Shown in pieces: positions 1 through 8,158 of a stretch of 64,000 nucleotides of DNA. Numbering within the stretch: position 1 is the stretch's first letter; each line of letters starts with the position of its first letter. This DNA is from Listeria booriae (GTDB lineage Bacteria > Bacillota > Bacilli > Lactobacillales > Listeriaceae): the NCBI RefSeq assembly GCF_000766865.1, contig NZ_JNFA01000028.1, positions 62,001-126,000 of the forward strand, given 5' to 3'. Below the pieces are notes generated by a model, which made no database searches, was not told the origin of the DNA, and worked only from the letters and a program-made list of their open reading frames with translations. The translations under genes and the position numbers were made by a program.

Positions 1-1
1 A

Positions 2-154
2 AATCGTTACTTTCATCAAGATATTATTCAAGATGAAATTACAATTAATAATGGAAAAATAGCAACGCCTACAAATATAGGAATAGGTGTTACGGTAGAT
101 CAGCCAGTCTTGGAGAGCTACTGCACGAAACGAGAAGTCATTGTGTTAGACTGA
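2..154 (+). CDS. menC: C-terminal end of a MenC-like o-succinylbenzoate synthase (partial)
   Basis: The frame starting at base 2 is open from the window edge to a TGA at 152-154, giving about 50 residues. The visible end (RYFHQDIIQDEI, then GIGVTVD and a charged tail ending in VIVLD) resembles the C-terminus of enolase-superfamily o-succinylbenzoate synthases / N-acylamino acid racemases, which dehydrate SHCHC in menaquinone synthesis. The catalytic lysines lie outside the window. Listeria carries such a gene directly before tagO, as here, which supports the call. Only the tail is visible, so dipeptide epimerase or another muconate-lactonizing subgroup member cannot be excluded. Confidence 0.6.
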   Translation, partial: NRYFHQDIIQDEITINNGKIATPTNIGIGVTVDQPVLESYCTKREVIVLD

Positions 155-174
155 AGGATGGAGCTGAAATTAAG

Positions 175-1227
175 TTGCAAATATGGATTATGATTATTTG
201 TTTTCTAATCGGGATTTTACTTATTCCGTTAGTGCGCAAATTTGCTTTTTTTATAAATGCTGTGGATGAGCCGCGGGAAAGACATATTCATAAAAAAATC
301 ACCCCAACATTAGGTGGACTTGCTATTTTCCTTTCTTTTACGGTAGGGATGATTTTGCTAGCTGTCGATAAAACCGAATTTTTGCCAGTGTACATAGGTG
401 CGTTGATTATTGTTACAACTGGACTTATTGATGATATTATCGAATTATCGCCTCGTTGGAAGCTTGTTGGTCAAATCGCTGCGGCATTGTGCGTGGTATT
501 ATGGGGACAAATTACGATTGAATTCATCAACATTCCGTTCGTGGGTCCGCTATACTTTGGTGGTTGGGCGATCCCGATTACAATTATTTGGATTGTTGCG
601 ATTGTTAATGCGTTAAACCTGATTGATGGCTTGGACGGGCTTGCTGGTGGTGTTGCGATTATTGCTTTGCTGACGATTGCAGGAATGGCGCTATTGCTAC
701 AAGATGTTTTCGTGGCACCAGTGGCATTTATGCTAATCGCCTGTATTTTGGCGTTCTTGGTGTATAATTTCCCGCCAGCTACGATATTTATGGGAGATAC
801 AGGATCATTATTTTTAGGTTACATGATAGCAGTATTATCACTGATGGGCTTTAAAAACGTTACTTTTATTTCGATATTAGTACCTCTGATTATTCTAGGT
901 GTGCCGCTTTCTGATACGTTTTTTGCGATTATTAGACGATTGAAGGCTAGAACGCCGATTTCGATGGCGGATCGTTCGCATATTCATCATCGTTTGCTAG
1001 CACTAGGCTTCTCGGAACGGCAAACTGTGCTACTCATATACTGCATGGCAATTCTTTTTTCCATCACAGGTTTTGTATTTTCCTTTTCAACAACGTGGGG
1101 AGCTGTTATTTTACTACTGCTACTCGCATTTTGTATTGAAATAATCGTGGAATTTATAGGGCTCATAGGCGAAAATTACCGCCCAATCTTGAATATATTA
1201 TCAAAAGTACGGCGAAAACGAAAATAA
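175..1227 (+). CDS. tagO: Undecaprenyl-phosphate GlcNAc-1-phosphate transferase (TagO/WecA/MraY family)
   Basis: This polytopic membrane enzyme of 350 residues transfers GlcNAc-1-phosphate from UDP-GlcNAc to undecaprenyl phosphate, the first step of wall teichoic acid synthesis. Family motifs are present: LIDDIIEL (Mg-binding Asp pair) near residue 85, NLIDGLDGLAGG near 148, the FMGDTGS loop near 208 and the RSHIHHRL histidine motif near 265. About ten hydrophobic segments cover the rest. The TTG at 175 has a GGATGGAG-like ribosome binding site 11 nt upstream; an ATG at 190 is the alternative. It faces a convergent LCP gene, whose product would attach the finished polymer to peptidoglycan, and the two share a bidirectional terminator. 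Confidence 0.9.
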   Translation: MQIWIMIICFLIGILLIPLVRKFAFFINAVDEPRERHIHKKITPTLGGLAIFLSFTVGMILLAVDKTEFLPVYIGALIIVTTGLIDDIIELSPRWKLVGQIAAALCVVLWGQITIEFINIPFVGPLYFGGWAIPITIIWIVAIVNALNLIDGLDGLAGGVAIIALLTIAGMALLLQDVFVAPVAFMLIACILAFLVYNFPPATIFMGDTGSLFLGYMIAVLSLMGFKNVTFISILVPLIILGVPLSDTFFAIIRRLKARTPISMADRSHIHHRLLALGFSERQTVLLIYCMAILFSITGFVFSFSTTWGAVILLLLLAFCIEIIVEFIGLIGENYRPILNILSKVRRKRK

Positions 1228-1277
1228 AATAAGGCGCTAAATCGATGAATGGAATCACTGGTTTAGCGCCTTATTTT
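1226..1277. terminator. Bidirectional terminator between tagO and the LCP gene
   Basis: A perfect 16-bp inverted repeat (1226-1241 pairs with 1262-1277, loop 20 nt) is A-rich on its left flank and T-rich on its right, so it works as an intrinsic terminator in both directions. Its right arm touches the stop codon of the convergent gene. Confidence 0.85.
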
Positions 1278-2325
1278 ATTGATTAGTATTTTCTTCGCTG
1301 TACGGCATTGCGTTCGGGAATGGCTTATTGACACCTTTTAACTGGCTGGCAAACTCATTCGCAACACTTTCTACAGAGTTCTCATCTAGTTGGTAGTAAT
1401 AGACACCATCTTGTGGGGCATCTTCTCCTTTTAGAGCCAATGATTTCATGTCAATATCATTAGTCATACCATATTTAGCGATGGAAAGCATTTGTGAGAA
1501 AGTCATGTTTGTTTTCATGTTATCGCCGACAGCTTTGATTACGTCTGAATACTTGTTGATAGAACCGATAGAAGTTGCCTTGTCAATAATAGCTTTCATG
1601 ACAAGTTGTTGTCTTTTACCACGTTCGATATCATTATCGATGTGACGCGTCCTAGAAAGGGCAAGGGCTTGTTCGCCATTTAGCGTTTGTTTTCCCTTCT
1701 TCAATGTGATTGCGCCAGCTTTGTCGTTGGAATCTTGCTCCGTGAAATCAACTGGAACATCAACATCCACGCCATTAAGGGCATCCACAATTTCTAGAAA
1801 AGCATCAAAATTAAAGCGAATGTAGTAATCGACCGGTACTTTGAATAGGTCCTCCACGGTTTTCATTGTTAGTTCAGGTCCACCAAAAGCATGGGCCGCG
1901 TTTATTTTTGTATATCTGTTTGTTGTGTTGTCATCACTTTGAATATGAACATAAGAATCACGAGGGATACTTGTCATTTCTAATTTGTTATCTTCCACAT
2001 TGAGCGTCGCTAGAATAAGCGCATCACTTCTAGGGTTACCACCATTATTAGCTTGACGTTTAGTACTGTCATCAACACCGATAATCAAGAAAGAAAAGCT
2101 ATCCTTTATCGGATCCACATCTTTATCTCGTAAGGAGGAAGCTTCCCCACTCCGAACATTATCATAAGAGTTATCTACTGCAAGTTTAGCAGAACTGAAT
2201 AAGAATGTAGCGTATCCAGCACCGGCGAGTACAATTAGCATCAATGGGACCAAAACTAGAAAAAGTACCAAGCGGCGTCGTTTATATTTTGCGCTTCTTG
2301 GTGCAGGGCTTTTGTTTATAGGCAT
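1276..2325 (-). CDS. LytR-CpsA-Psr (LCP) family wall-polymer phosphotransferase
   Basis: A 349-residue type II membrane protein: a basic cytoplasmic N-terminus, one membrane segment at about residues 20-42, then an extracellular LCP domain. Typical LCP motifs are FLIIGVDD, RSDALILATLN, SIPRDSYVHI, KINAAHAFGG and ALSRTRHIDND, which include the arginines and aspartates that bind the polyprenyl pyrophosphate and magnesium. LCP proteins move teichoic acids or capsule from the lipid carrier onto peptidoglycan. The start has a strong AAGGAG site. The gene is monocistronic, with an extended -10 promoter candidate upstream. The polymer it attaches (teichoic acid or the polysaccharide encoded at the far end of this window) cannot be told from sequence. 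Confidence 0.88.
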   Translation of the reverse strand: MPINKSPAPRSAKYKRRRLVLFLVLVPLMLIVLAGAGYATFLFSSAKLAVDNSYDNVRSGEASSLRDKDVDPIKDSFSFLIIGVDDSTKRQANNGGNPRSDALILATLNVEDNKLEMTSIPRDSYVHIQSDDNTTNRYTKINAAHAFGGPELTMKTVEDLFKVPVDYYIRFNFDAFLEIVDALNGVDVDVPVDFTEQDSNDKAGAITLKKGKQTLNGEQALALSRTRHIDNDIERGKRQQLVMKAIIDKATSIGSINKYSDVIKAVGDNMKTNMTFSQMLSIAKYGMTNDIDMKSLALKGEDAPQDGVYYYQLDENSVESVANEFASQLKGVNKPFPNAMPYSEENTNQ

Positions 2326-2406
2326 GAATTGTTTGCTCCTTATAAATTAAATTCTAAGAGTTACGTTATTATCCCGAAGTAAGTATCTGTTCATCAGATA
2401 GTTGTC

Positions 2407-2415
2407 ATTGTACCA
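2407..2415 (-). promoter_or_regulatory. Extended -10 promoter candidate for the LCP gene
   Basis: On the minus strand the sequence reads TGGTACAAT, an extended -10 hexamer, about 85 nt before the start codon. No good -35 is visible at 17 nt. A small perfect dyad (TATCTG-N5-CAGATA, 2384-2400) lies just downstream in the presumed leader. Confidence 0.4.
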
Positions 2416-2580
2416 TATTAAAAGAACGCACTTGTTACAGCCAAATTACGTCTATTTTAAAGTTACAATAAACGTGCTGTAAACATCTGCACTTTTTTCT
2501 ATTATACATAAGTCGCTGGCAAATTAACATCATTATTATCATGAAGCACATAAAATAAGTCGTATGTAATGGCTAGAAAT

Positions 2581-3123
2581 TTATTTCAAATTGAGCTTAT
2601 ATTGCCTAACTTTTTCAAGATTTTTACTCTTCATGTCGAATTCGGAGACCAAATCATCAAATTGAAAGCCTAGTTTTATAAGTAACGTGCTAGATGGAGC
2701 ATTTTTAGGAGACACTTTTGCGGTTAGTGTTCTAATAGGCGTTGTACTATGTATCACATGGATAAAAGTACTAAGAATGGTAGACATAATCCCTTTTCGC
2801 CAATAAGCTCGCTTCAATTCATAGCCAATTTCGGCAGTCATTGTCCCTAAATAAAGTTCATTTATACCAAAAGAGCCAATGAGTTCCTTTGACATTGTAT
2901 TCTCTATAACATAACGGCAAGCTGTTTCTGTCTTGTCGATAGCATCAATGATTTCTTTGGCTTGGGTTAGTGTATCAAATGTTTCTATATTCATGTATTC
3001 CGTAACTTTCGTATCCGACCAGATTTCGAGAAGCTGCTCAGCATCCTCGGCAGTCATATACCGGATATGCCAAGTATCGCTCACGAATTCACTAGGAAGG
3101 GTTTGCAATGTTTCTACTAACAT
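2581..3123 (-). CDS. GNAT-family N-acetyltransferase (RimJ/RimL type)
   Basis: A protein of 180 residues with the shape of RimJ-like GNAT enzymes: an N-terminal strand that reads IRYMTAEDAEQLLEIW, a mid-protein IGSFGINELY strand, IGYELKRAYWRKGIMSTIL (the acetyl-CoA pyrophosphate loop region, here without the canonical Q/RxxGxG glycines in full) and LTAKVSPKNAPSSTLLIKLGF near the C-terminus. Such enzymes acetylate protein N-termini, amines or antibiotics; the substrate cannot be inferred. Its ATG follows directly on the stop of the YigZ-family gene (TAAATG), so the two are co-transcribed and probably translationally coupled. Confidence 0.8.
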   Translation of the reverse strand: MLVETLQTLPSEFVSDTWHIRYMTAEDAEQLLEIWSDTKVTEYMNIETFDTLTQAKEIIDAIDKTETACRYVIENTMSKELIGSFGINELYLGTMTAEIGYELKRAYWRKGIMSTILSTFIHVIHSTTPIRTLTAKVSPKNAPSSTLLIKLGFQFDDLVSEFDMKSKNLEKVRQYKLNLK

Positions 3124-3759
3124 TTAAATGACATCCTTTTCACGATATTTTTCGCCAGATTCGTGCATTTTAATTTGGCCATTTGTTATGTTTACAGCCC
3201 ATTCTTGAAAATTAGAAACGTCAGGACTGTCCACATATACATCGATGGTAACTTTGTCGGTAAATGTCGTATTGGCTATTTGATAATTTTGTTGTTCCAG
3301 TGCATTTTCAAATTTCGCATGGGCAGAATAATCAAGTGTACAGGATATAATAATGGCAAGTGAACGCTCGACAATACCGATAGCGTTACAAGCCTCACTA
3401 ACCGAATTACCATATGCACGAACCAATCCTCCAGCGCCTAACTTGACACCGCCGAAATATCTAGTTACTACAACCGCAACATTTTTCAGGTGCTTTTTCT
3501 TCAAAACTTCTAACATAGGGACACCGGCTGTTCCACTAGGCTCTCCATCATCATTCGCTTTCTGAAATTGATCTCGTTCGCCAATAATATATGCAGAACA
3601 ATTGTGACTCGCGTTCCAATGTTCTTTCTTTATCCTTTGAATGAAGTCCTGTGCTGTTTTTTCATCTTCAGCCCTAATGACAGAGCAAATAAATCTAGAT
3701 TTTTCGATGATGATTTCATGTTGCCCAGCTTCTTTAATCGTTAAATACTTTTCCATCAT
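3124..3759 (-). CDS. YigZ/IMPACT family protein (YvyE-like)
   Basis: About 211 residues, full length for YigZ/YvyE proteins. The N-terminal UPF0029 (IMPACT) domain is recognisable by EKSRFICSV, the HNCSAYIIG segment, DDGEPSGTAGVPML and VVVTRYFGGVKLGAGGLVRAY; the C-terminal half is the smaller DUF1949 domain. IMPACT relatives are translation-linked, but the bacterial role is not established. The longest reading begins at a TTG that lies inside the ribosome binding site (GGAGG at 3765-3769), so the real start is the ATG at 3759 or the next one at 3756. It is the first gene of a two-gene unit with the GNAT gene. Confidence 0.85.
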   Translation of the reverse strand: MMEKYLTIKEAGQHEIIIEKSRFICSVIRAEDEKTAQDFIQRIKKEHWNASHNCSAYIIGERDQFQKANDDGEPSGTAGVPMLEVLKKKHLKNVAVVVTRYFGGVKLGAGGLVRAYGNSVSEACNAIGIVERSLAIIISCTLDYSAHAKFENALEQQNYQIANTTFTDKVTIDVYVDSPDVSNFQEWAVNITNGQIKMHESGEKYREKDVI

Positions 3760-3771
3760 ATAGGCCTCCAA

Positions 3772-4142
3772 TAGTTAATTTAATTACTCTATTTCACATT
3801 TTAACGGAAAAACGAAGACATGTATAGTTATAAAATGTGTTTGGTGGATATTTGAAAGATGAAGTGGGAGCAAATTCATGGTATAATGAAATTCATTGTT
3901 ACTTTTGATAGATAAACTTCTTTTCATCTAGGCATTTTTGTAGAAATTCAAATGTCTATCCAGAGTGTTCAGAAAAAGTAGTTAGGCAACGAATAACAAT
4001 GGCTTCTAGAAAAGCATGAAATGATAAAAAGATAAGCTATAGAAATATAGTCAGCGAATTATTTGAATCAGGCTTTAGAACTGATAAGGGGATAAAATGG
4101 GAACGAATATGGAAATATCAATTTGAAGGAGGATTTCTCATT
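3772..4142. other. Intergenic region upstream of degU (371 bp)
   Basis: No credible gene is seen. An extended -10 sequence TGGTATAAT lies at 3879-3887, roughly 250 nt before degU, which implies a long leader. A GAAGGAGG ribosome binding site precedes degU. B. subtilis has degS at this place; none of the kinase motifs can be found here in any frame. Confidence 0.5.
3879..3887 (+). promoter_or_regulatory. Candidate extended -10 promoter for degU
   Basis: TG-G-TATAAT on the plus strand. The hexamer 17 nt upstream (ATGAAG) is a poor -35, as is common for extended -10 promoters. Confidence 0.4.
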
Positions 4143-4829
4143 ATGACTGTGAAAATCATGATTGTAGACGATCATCAATTATTTCGTGAAGGTATCAAAC
4201 GCATACTAGAGCTAGAAGACTCATTTGAAGTGGTTGCAGAAGCCGAGAATGGAAAAAATATTGTTGCGAAAGTACGCGAATATCGACCTGATATCGTGTT
4301 AATGGATATAAACATGCCAACAGTAAATGGCTTAGATGCTACAGAAATGCTAGTAAGACAATTTCCAAGTATTAAAGTAGTAGTTCTGACAATCCATGAC
4401 ACAGATGAATTCGTGACAGAAGCATTGCGCGCAGGTGCAGTCGGCTACCTACTGAAAGAAATGGATGCTAAAGACCTTGTTGACGCAATCAAGACTGTGG
4501 AAGATGGTGGAGCTTATATCCATCCGAAAGCTGCTATTAAATTAGTACGTGAATATCGCCATTTGGCCAGCACTAACAATGCGCAGGGTGCTTACGGCTA
4601 TCAACAACCCGAAGTGAAAATGCCGCTACATATTCTCACACATAGAGAATGTGAAGTACTGCAATTATTAACAGATGGCAAGAGTAACCGTGGTATCGGC
4701 GAAACGCTATTTATCAGTGAAAAAACAGTTAAAAATCATGTAAGTAGTATCTTGCAAAAAATGAAAGTAAACGACCGAACACAAGCTGTTGTTACTGCAA
4801 TCAAAAACGGCTGGGTGTTCATTAGATAG
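4143..4829 (+). CDS. degU: DegU, orphan NarL/FixJ-family response regulator
   Basis: A 228-residue regulator. The receiver domain (about 1-120) has the acidic pair D9-D10, the phospho-acceptor D55 in VLMDINMP and the switch lysine in YLLKEMDAK. The LuxR-type helix-turn-helix at about 160-222 includes [12 protein letters not shown] and [13 protein letters not shown]. In Listeria DegU is known to act without DegS, can be phosphorylated by acetyl phosphate and controls motility and virulence-related genes. The absence of a kinase gene next door fits this. A strong GAAGGAGG site sets the start. A DegV-family gene follows after 20 nt, probably in the same transcript. Confidence 0.95.
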   Translation: MTVKIMIVDDHQLFREGIKRILELEDSFEVVAEAENGKNIVAKVREYRPDIVLMDINMPTVNGLDATEMLVRQFPSIKVVVLTIHDTDEFVTEALRAGAVGYLLKEMDAKDLVDAIKTVEDGGAYIHPKAAIKLVREYRHLASTNNAQGAYGYQQPEVKMPLHILTHRECEVLQLLTDGKSNRGIGETLFISEKTVKNHVSSILQKMKVNDRTQAVVTAIKNGWVFIR

Positions 4830-4849
4830 TATCAAATTGAGGTGACATT

Positions 4850-5701
4850 ATGGGGGAAAAAATTGCTATCGTGACAGACAGCACTGCTTATCTACCCCAA
4901 GCAGTGACAGAAGAACTTGAAATTTATAGTGTGGCGCTTTCTGTAACGATTGATGGAAAGTCCTATATTGAAGACAAGGACATTGAAGAACATTCTTTTT
5001 ACGATTTGGTGAAGAATGCGAAAACCTTTCCGACAACATCGCAACCTGCTCCAGGCGAATTTGTTTCTTTGTACGAGAGCTTACGCGATAAAGGATTTGA
5101 TACAATTATTAGCATACATCTCAGCAGTGGAATCAGCGGAACTTATCAAAACGCAATATCTGCCGGGGAGTTAGTTTCAGGTGTTAATGTCATTGCATAT
5201 GATTCAGAAATCGCCTGTATGGCAATGGGAATGATGGTTGAAAAAGCTGCACATTTAGCCAAAGATGGAGCAACATCTGATACAATACTGTCCAATTTAG
5301 ATGCGATGAAACAAGCGCTAGATGCCTACTTTATTGTAGATGATTTGAATCACTTAGCTAGAGGCGGAAGACTTTCCAATGCCCAAGCGATTATCGGAAG
5401 CTTACTGCAAATTAAACCTATTCTTCACTTTGAAGACACGAAAATCGTTCTTTTTGAAAAAATCCGTACGCAGAAAAAAGCATTGAGAAGAATCGAAGCT
5501 CTATTAGGTGAAGCAGTAGCTAATAAAACAGCACAGCAAGCCCACATTGTTCAAGGTAATTGCTATGAAAAAGCAGAAGCCTGGAAAAATGAGCTACAGA
5601 AACAATATCCTACTGTGGATTTCAAAATCAGTTACTTTGGACCAGTCATTGCAACGCATTTAGGCGAGGGCGCGCTAGCTCTTGTCTGGACAATTAAATA
5701 A
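4850..5701 (+). CDS. DegV family fatty-acid-binding protein
   Basis: A protein of 283 residues covering the whole DegV domain. Visible motifs are IVTDSTAYLP at the N-terminus, PTTSQPAPGEF near residue 62, ISIHLSSGISGTYQNA near 88 and LARGGRLSNAQAIIGSLLQIKPIL near 170. DegV/FakB proteins hold a fatty acid and present it to the kinase FakA for incorporation into phospholipid; which fatty acid is unknown here. It follows degU closely and ends at an intrinsic terminator. Confidence 0.9.
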   Translation: MGEKIAIVTDSTAYLPQAVTEELEIYSVALSVTIDGKSYIEDKDIEEHSFYDLVKNAKTFPTTSQPAPGEFVSLYESLRDKGFDTIISIHLSSGISGTYQNAISAGELVSGVNVIAYDSEIACMAMGMMVEKAAHLAKDGATSDTILSNLDAMKQALDAYFIVDDLNHLARGGRLSNAQAIIGSLLQIKPILHFEDTKIVLFEKIRTQKKALRRIEALLGEAVANKTAQQAHIVQGNCYEKAEAWKNELQKQYPTVDFKISYFGPVIATHLGEGALALVWTIK

Positions 5702-5707
5702 AATTTG

Positions 5708-5737
5708 AAAGCCTTCTAACACGTTTAGGAGGCTTTT
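5708..5737 (+). terminator. Terminator after the DegV gene
   Basis: A 12-bp stem with one wobble pair (5708-5719 with 5725-5736) and a short T run. Confidence 0.7.
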
Positions 5738-5834
5738 AGTGTACTCCAAAAAAATAAAAAGTCAAAATGCCTAAAAAAGTTCAAAAGCACTGCAAAATGT
5801 TTGGAATAAGGGCAGAAAACAGCTGATTTCTTTT

Positions 5835-5847
5835 AAAATATCATTTT
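5835..5847. promoter_or_regulatory. ComK-type AT-box candidate upstream of comFA
   Basis: An exact AAAA-N5-TTTT box lies about 90 nt before the comFA start. A second, imperfect box (AAAA-N5-TATT) lies at 5890-5902. K-boxes normally pair two AT-boxes at fixed spacings; the 42-bp gap here is not one of the usual ones, so this is weak. Confidence 0.25.
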
Positions 5848-5933
5848 GAAACAGAAAATGGACGGAAAATAGAAAATTAGCAGTTCGCCAAAATTATTTA
5901 TTTCGTGTATAACTAGTGTACGAGGTGATTACA

Positions 5934-7271
5934 GTGTGTAGCAGAATAGAAGGAAGACTATACTTAGCTAACGAAATCACGAGGACAGAAGGAATGCAAC
6001 AAGTTAAAGCAATACAAGTGACAGGTTCTAAAAAAACATGTTTTAGGTGCGGCAATAATAAAGAGGAACTATTTTTCCGCTCACCTTGTAGTTACTGTAA
6101 CCAAGAAGAATGCTTGTATTGTCGCAATTGCATTATTATGGGTAAAATGACAGAATGCCAACATCTTTATTTCGAACCAAGTCAGCCTCTAATGACCCCG
6201 TATCAAAATCGATGTTTAGCATGGAAAGGCCAGCTTTCCCCTGGCCAACAAGGTGCATCAGATGCCGTCTTAAAAGCAGTAATTAATCGAGAATCATTGT
6301 TGCTTTGGGCCGTTGCTGGTTCAGGAAAGACAGAAATGATGTTTCGAGGAATGGATGAGGTTATAACAAATGGAGGGCGACTTTGTGTTGCTTCCCCTCG
6401 AGTGGACGTTTGTCTAGAACTGTATCCGCGTCTGCAAGAAGTATTTCCTAACATTGACATGGTTTGCCTATATGGTGATTCCGATGATGTCTATAATGGA
6501 GAACGTTTTGTCGTTGCAACAACGCACCAACTTATTCGTTTTTATCAAGCATTTGATGTTATTTTTATTGATGAAGTAGATGCTTTTCCATATGCGAAAG
6601 ACCCCTTTTTAGAATATGCAGTCCGTAAAGCCTTGCTTGACAGCGGATGCTCTATTTTCATAACCGCAACTCCAGAACGTAAATGGCAGTCGGAATGCAA
6701 AAATGGAAAACGAAACTATATTAAAGTTCCTGCTAGATATCATCGGCAACCACTACCAGTACCAGAAAAAGTCTGGATTGGGGATTGGAAACGTTCGCTC
6801 GAAAAGCAAAAGATATCGCCAATTATTCTAACTTGGATTCGGACAAAGTTAGATGAAGGATGCCCAGTGCTGTTATTCTTTCCTGAAATCAAGGTCATGC
6901 ATCAAGTTGCGCCTATCCTAGAAAAGCTAGGATTCGGTCCTTTACTAACAGTCCATTCTGCGGATTCAGAACGGAAAGAGAAAGTGCAACAAATGCGTGA
7001 TGGCACAATTAAACTACTTTGCACTACTACAATTCTAGAACGAGGTGTAACATTTACAAACGTACAAGTTGGTGTATTTGGTAGTGAAGGACGAATTTTC
7101 ACCGAATCAGCTTTAGTTCAAATATCTGGTCGTGCAGGTCGGAAATTTGATTTTCCAACAGGAGATGTGAAGTTTTTTCATTTTGGTGTATCTAAGAGTA
7201 TGGCATTAGCTATAGCACAAATAAAAATGATGAACCAACTAGGGAGGCGTCAAAAATTATTAGATGAGTAA
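5934..7271 (+). CDS. comFA: ComFA, DNA-uptake helicase/translocase
   Basis: A superfamily 2 helicase-like ATPase that drives transformation DNA across the membrane in competent Firmicutes. It starts with a four-cysteine zinc site (CFRCG and CSYC/CLYC pairs, about residues 35-60), then Walker A AVAGSGKTEM, the DEAD-like IDEVDAFPY, motif III FITATPE and the C-terminal helicase half with ERGVTFTNVQVGVFG and QISGRAGR. The longest open reading starts at 5916, but the GAGGTGA at 5921-5927 sits six bases before a GTG at 5934, which I take as the start (445 residues). It overlaps comFC by 8 nt. Confidence 0.92.
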   Translation: MCSRIEGRLYLANEITRTEGMQQVKAIQVTGSKKTCFRCGNNKEELFFRSPCSYCNQEECLYCRNCIIMGKMTECQHLYFEPSQPLMTPYQNRCLAWKGQLSPGQQGASDAVLKAVINRESLLLWAVAGSGKTEMMFRGMDEVITNGGRLCVASPRVDVCLELYPRLQEVFPNIDMVCLYGDSDDVYNGERFVVATTHQLIRFYQAFDVIFIDEVDAFPYAKDPFLEYAVRKALLDSGCSIFITATPERKWQSECKNGKRNYIKVPARYHRQPLPVPEKVWIGDWKRSLEKQKISPIILTWIRTKLDEGCPVLLFFPEIKVMHQVAPILEKLGFGPLLTVHSADSERKEKVQQMRDGTIKLLCTTTILERGVTFTNVQVGVFGSEGRIFTESALVQISGRAGRKFDFPTGDVKFFHFGVSKSMALAIAQIKMMNQLGRRQKLLDE

Positions 7272-7944
7272 TCATTGTTTAATATGTATGAATCAGTTGA
7301 CTATCAGTATTTCATGGCGAAGTTTATTTGCTAAACCACAACAGAAAAATATATGTGCTTCTTGTAGACGTAAGCTAGAAGTGATAGGCGCAGATGTATG
7401 TAGGAAATGCGGAAGGCCACAAGAAATAGGCGGTGAAATATGCCCAGACTGTGAGAGATGGACGAAGAGCGGGTCAGACCATTTAGCTGAAAATATCGCC
7501 TGTTTCACTTATAACGAGTTTGCCAAGGACTTAATGGCGCTTTACAAATATCGCGGAGACTATGCGATAGCTGCTGTATTTTCGGGAGAATTAATCAAGA
7601 AGTGGTCTTATGTAGCGAAAGAAGTGACCATCCCACTCCCCATAAGTGCAGAACGCAGAGATGAAAGAGGATTCAATCAGACAGAAGGTTTGCTTAAACT
7701 AGCGAATATTCCATTTACCACACAATTAAAAAGGGAACACACGGAGAAGCAATCCAAGAAGACTCGTAGAGAACGGATAGATCAAGAACAGTACTTCTTT
7801 GTAGAGGAGCGAGATACCGTTGCGTCGAAAGAAGTCCTCCTAATAGATGATATCTACACTACGGGAGCCACTTTACACTTAGCCGCAGAAGCCCTTATGA
7901 AATCAGGTGCAAAGAGCGTTTCCTCCATCACGATTTTTAGATAG
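7264..7944 (+). CDS. comFC: ComFC, competence-associated phosphoribosyltransferase-like protein
   Basis: 226 residues. The N-terminal zinc-ribbon-like part holds CLICM, CASC, CRKC and CPDC. The C-terminal domain is type I phosphoribosyltransferase-like, with PRPP loop VLLIDDIYTTGATL near residue 195 and IPLPISAERRDERGFNQ near 125. ComFC works with ComFA in DNA uptake and is broadly conserved as ComF/GntX. It overlaps comFA by 8 nt, so the pair is translationally coupled. Confidence 0.92.
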   Translation: MSNHCLICMNQLTISISWRSLFAKPQQKNICASCRRKLEVIGADVCRKCGRPQEIGGEICPDCERWTKSGSDHLAENIACFTYNEFAKDLMALYKYRGDYAIAAVFSGELIKKWSYVAKEVTIPLPISAERRDERGFNQTEGLLKLANIPFTTQLKREHTEKQSKKTRRERIDQEQYFFVEERDTVASKEVLLIDDIYTTGATLHLAAEALMKSGAKSVSSITIFR

Positions 7945-7970
7945 CCTAAATTTTCAATCATTTTAGGTTT
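7945..7970 (+). terminator. Possible weak terminator after comFC
   Basis: CCTAAA at 7945-7950 pairs with TTTAGG at 7962-7967, followed by only a short T run. Partial termination is plausible. Confidence 0.35.
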
Positions 7971-8015
7971 GCATCTGAATATTTGTGGAATCAATAGAGT
8001 AACAGCATCATACAA

Positions 8016-8044
8016 TTGACTATGTTAGAGGCTAATAATAAAGT
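8016..8044 (+). promoter_or_regulatory. hpf: Candidate sigma-A promoter of hpf
   Basis: TTGACT at 8016-8021, a 17-bp spacer and TAAAGT at 8039-8044. A SigB-like pattern (GTTT-N15-TGGAAT, 7967-7991) lies further upstream. A perfect 7-bp hairpin (AAGAAGT-N5-ACTTCTT, 8101-8119) follows in the leader. Confidence 0.35.
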
Positions 8045-8158
8045 GGTTCTAGTCTTTGCAAATGTTTGCAAAAAGCCACATTATAACGTAGACTGTATAT
8101 AAGAAGTCATTCACTTCTTGTAGAGTATGATTTGTTTTATTTCAAAGGAGGAATTGCT

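Noticed and set aside
3772-4142. Possible degraded degS upstream of degU
   Set aside because: No histidine-kinase motif (H-box, N-box, G-box) can be read in any frame.
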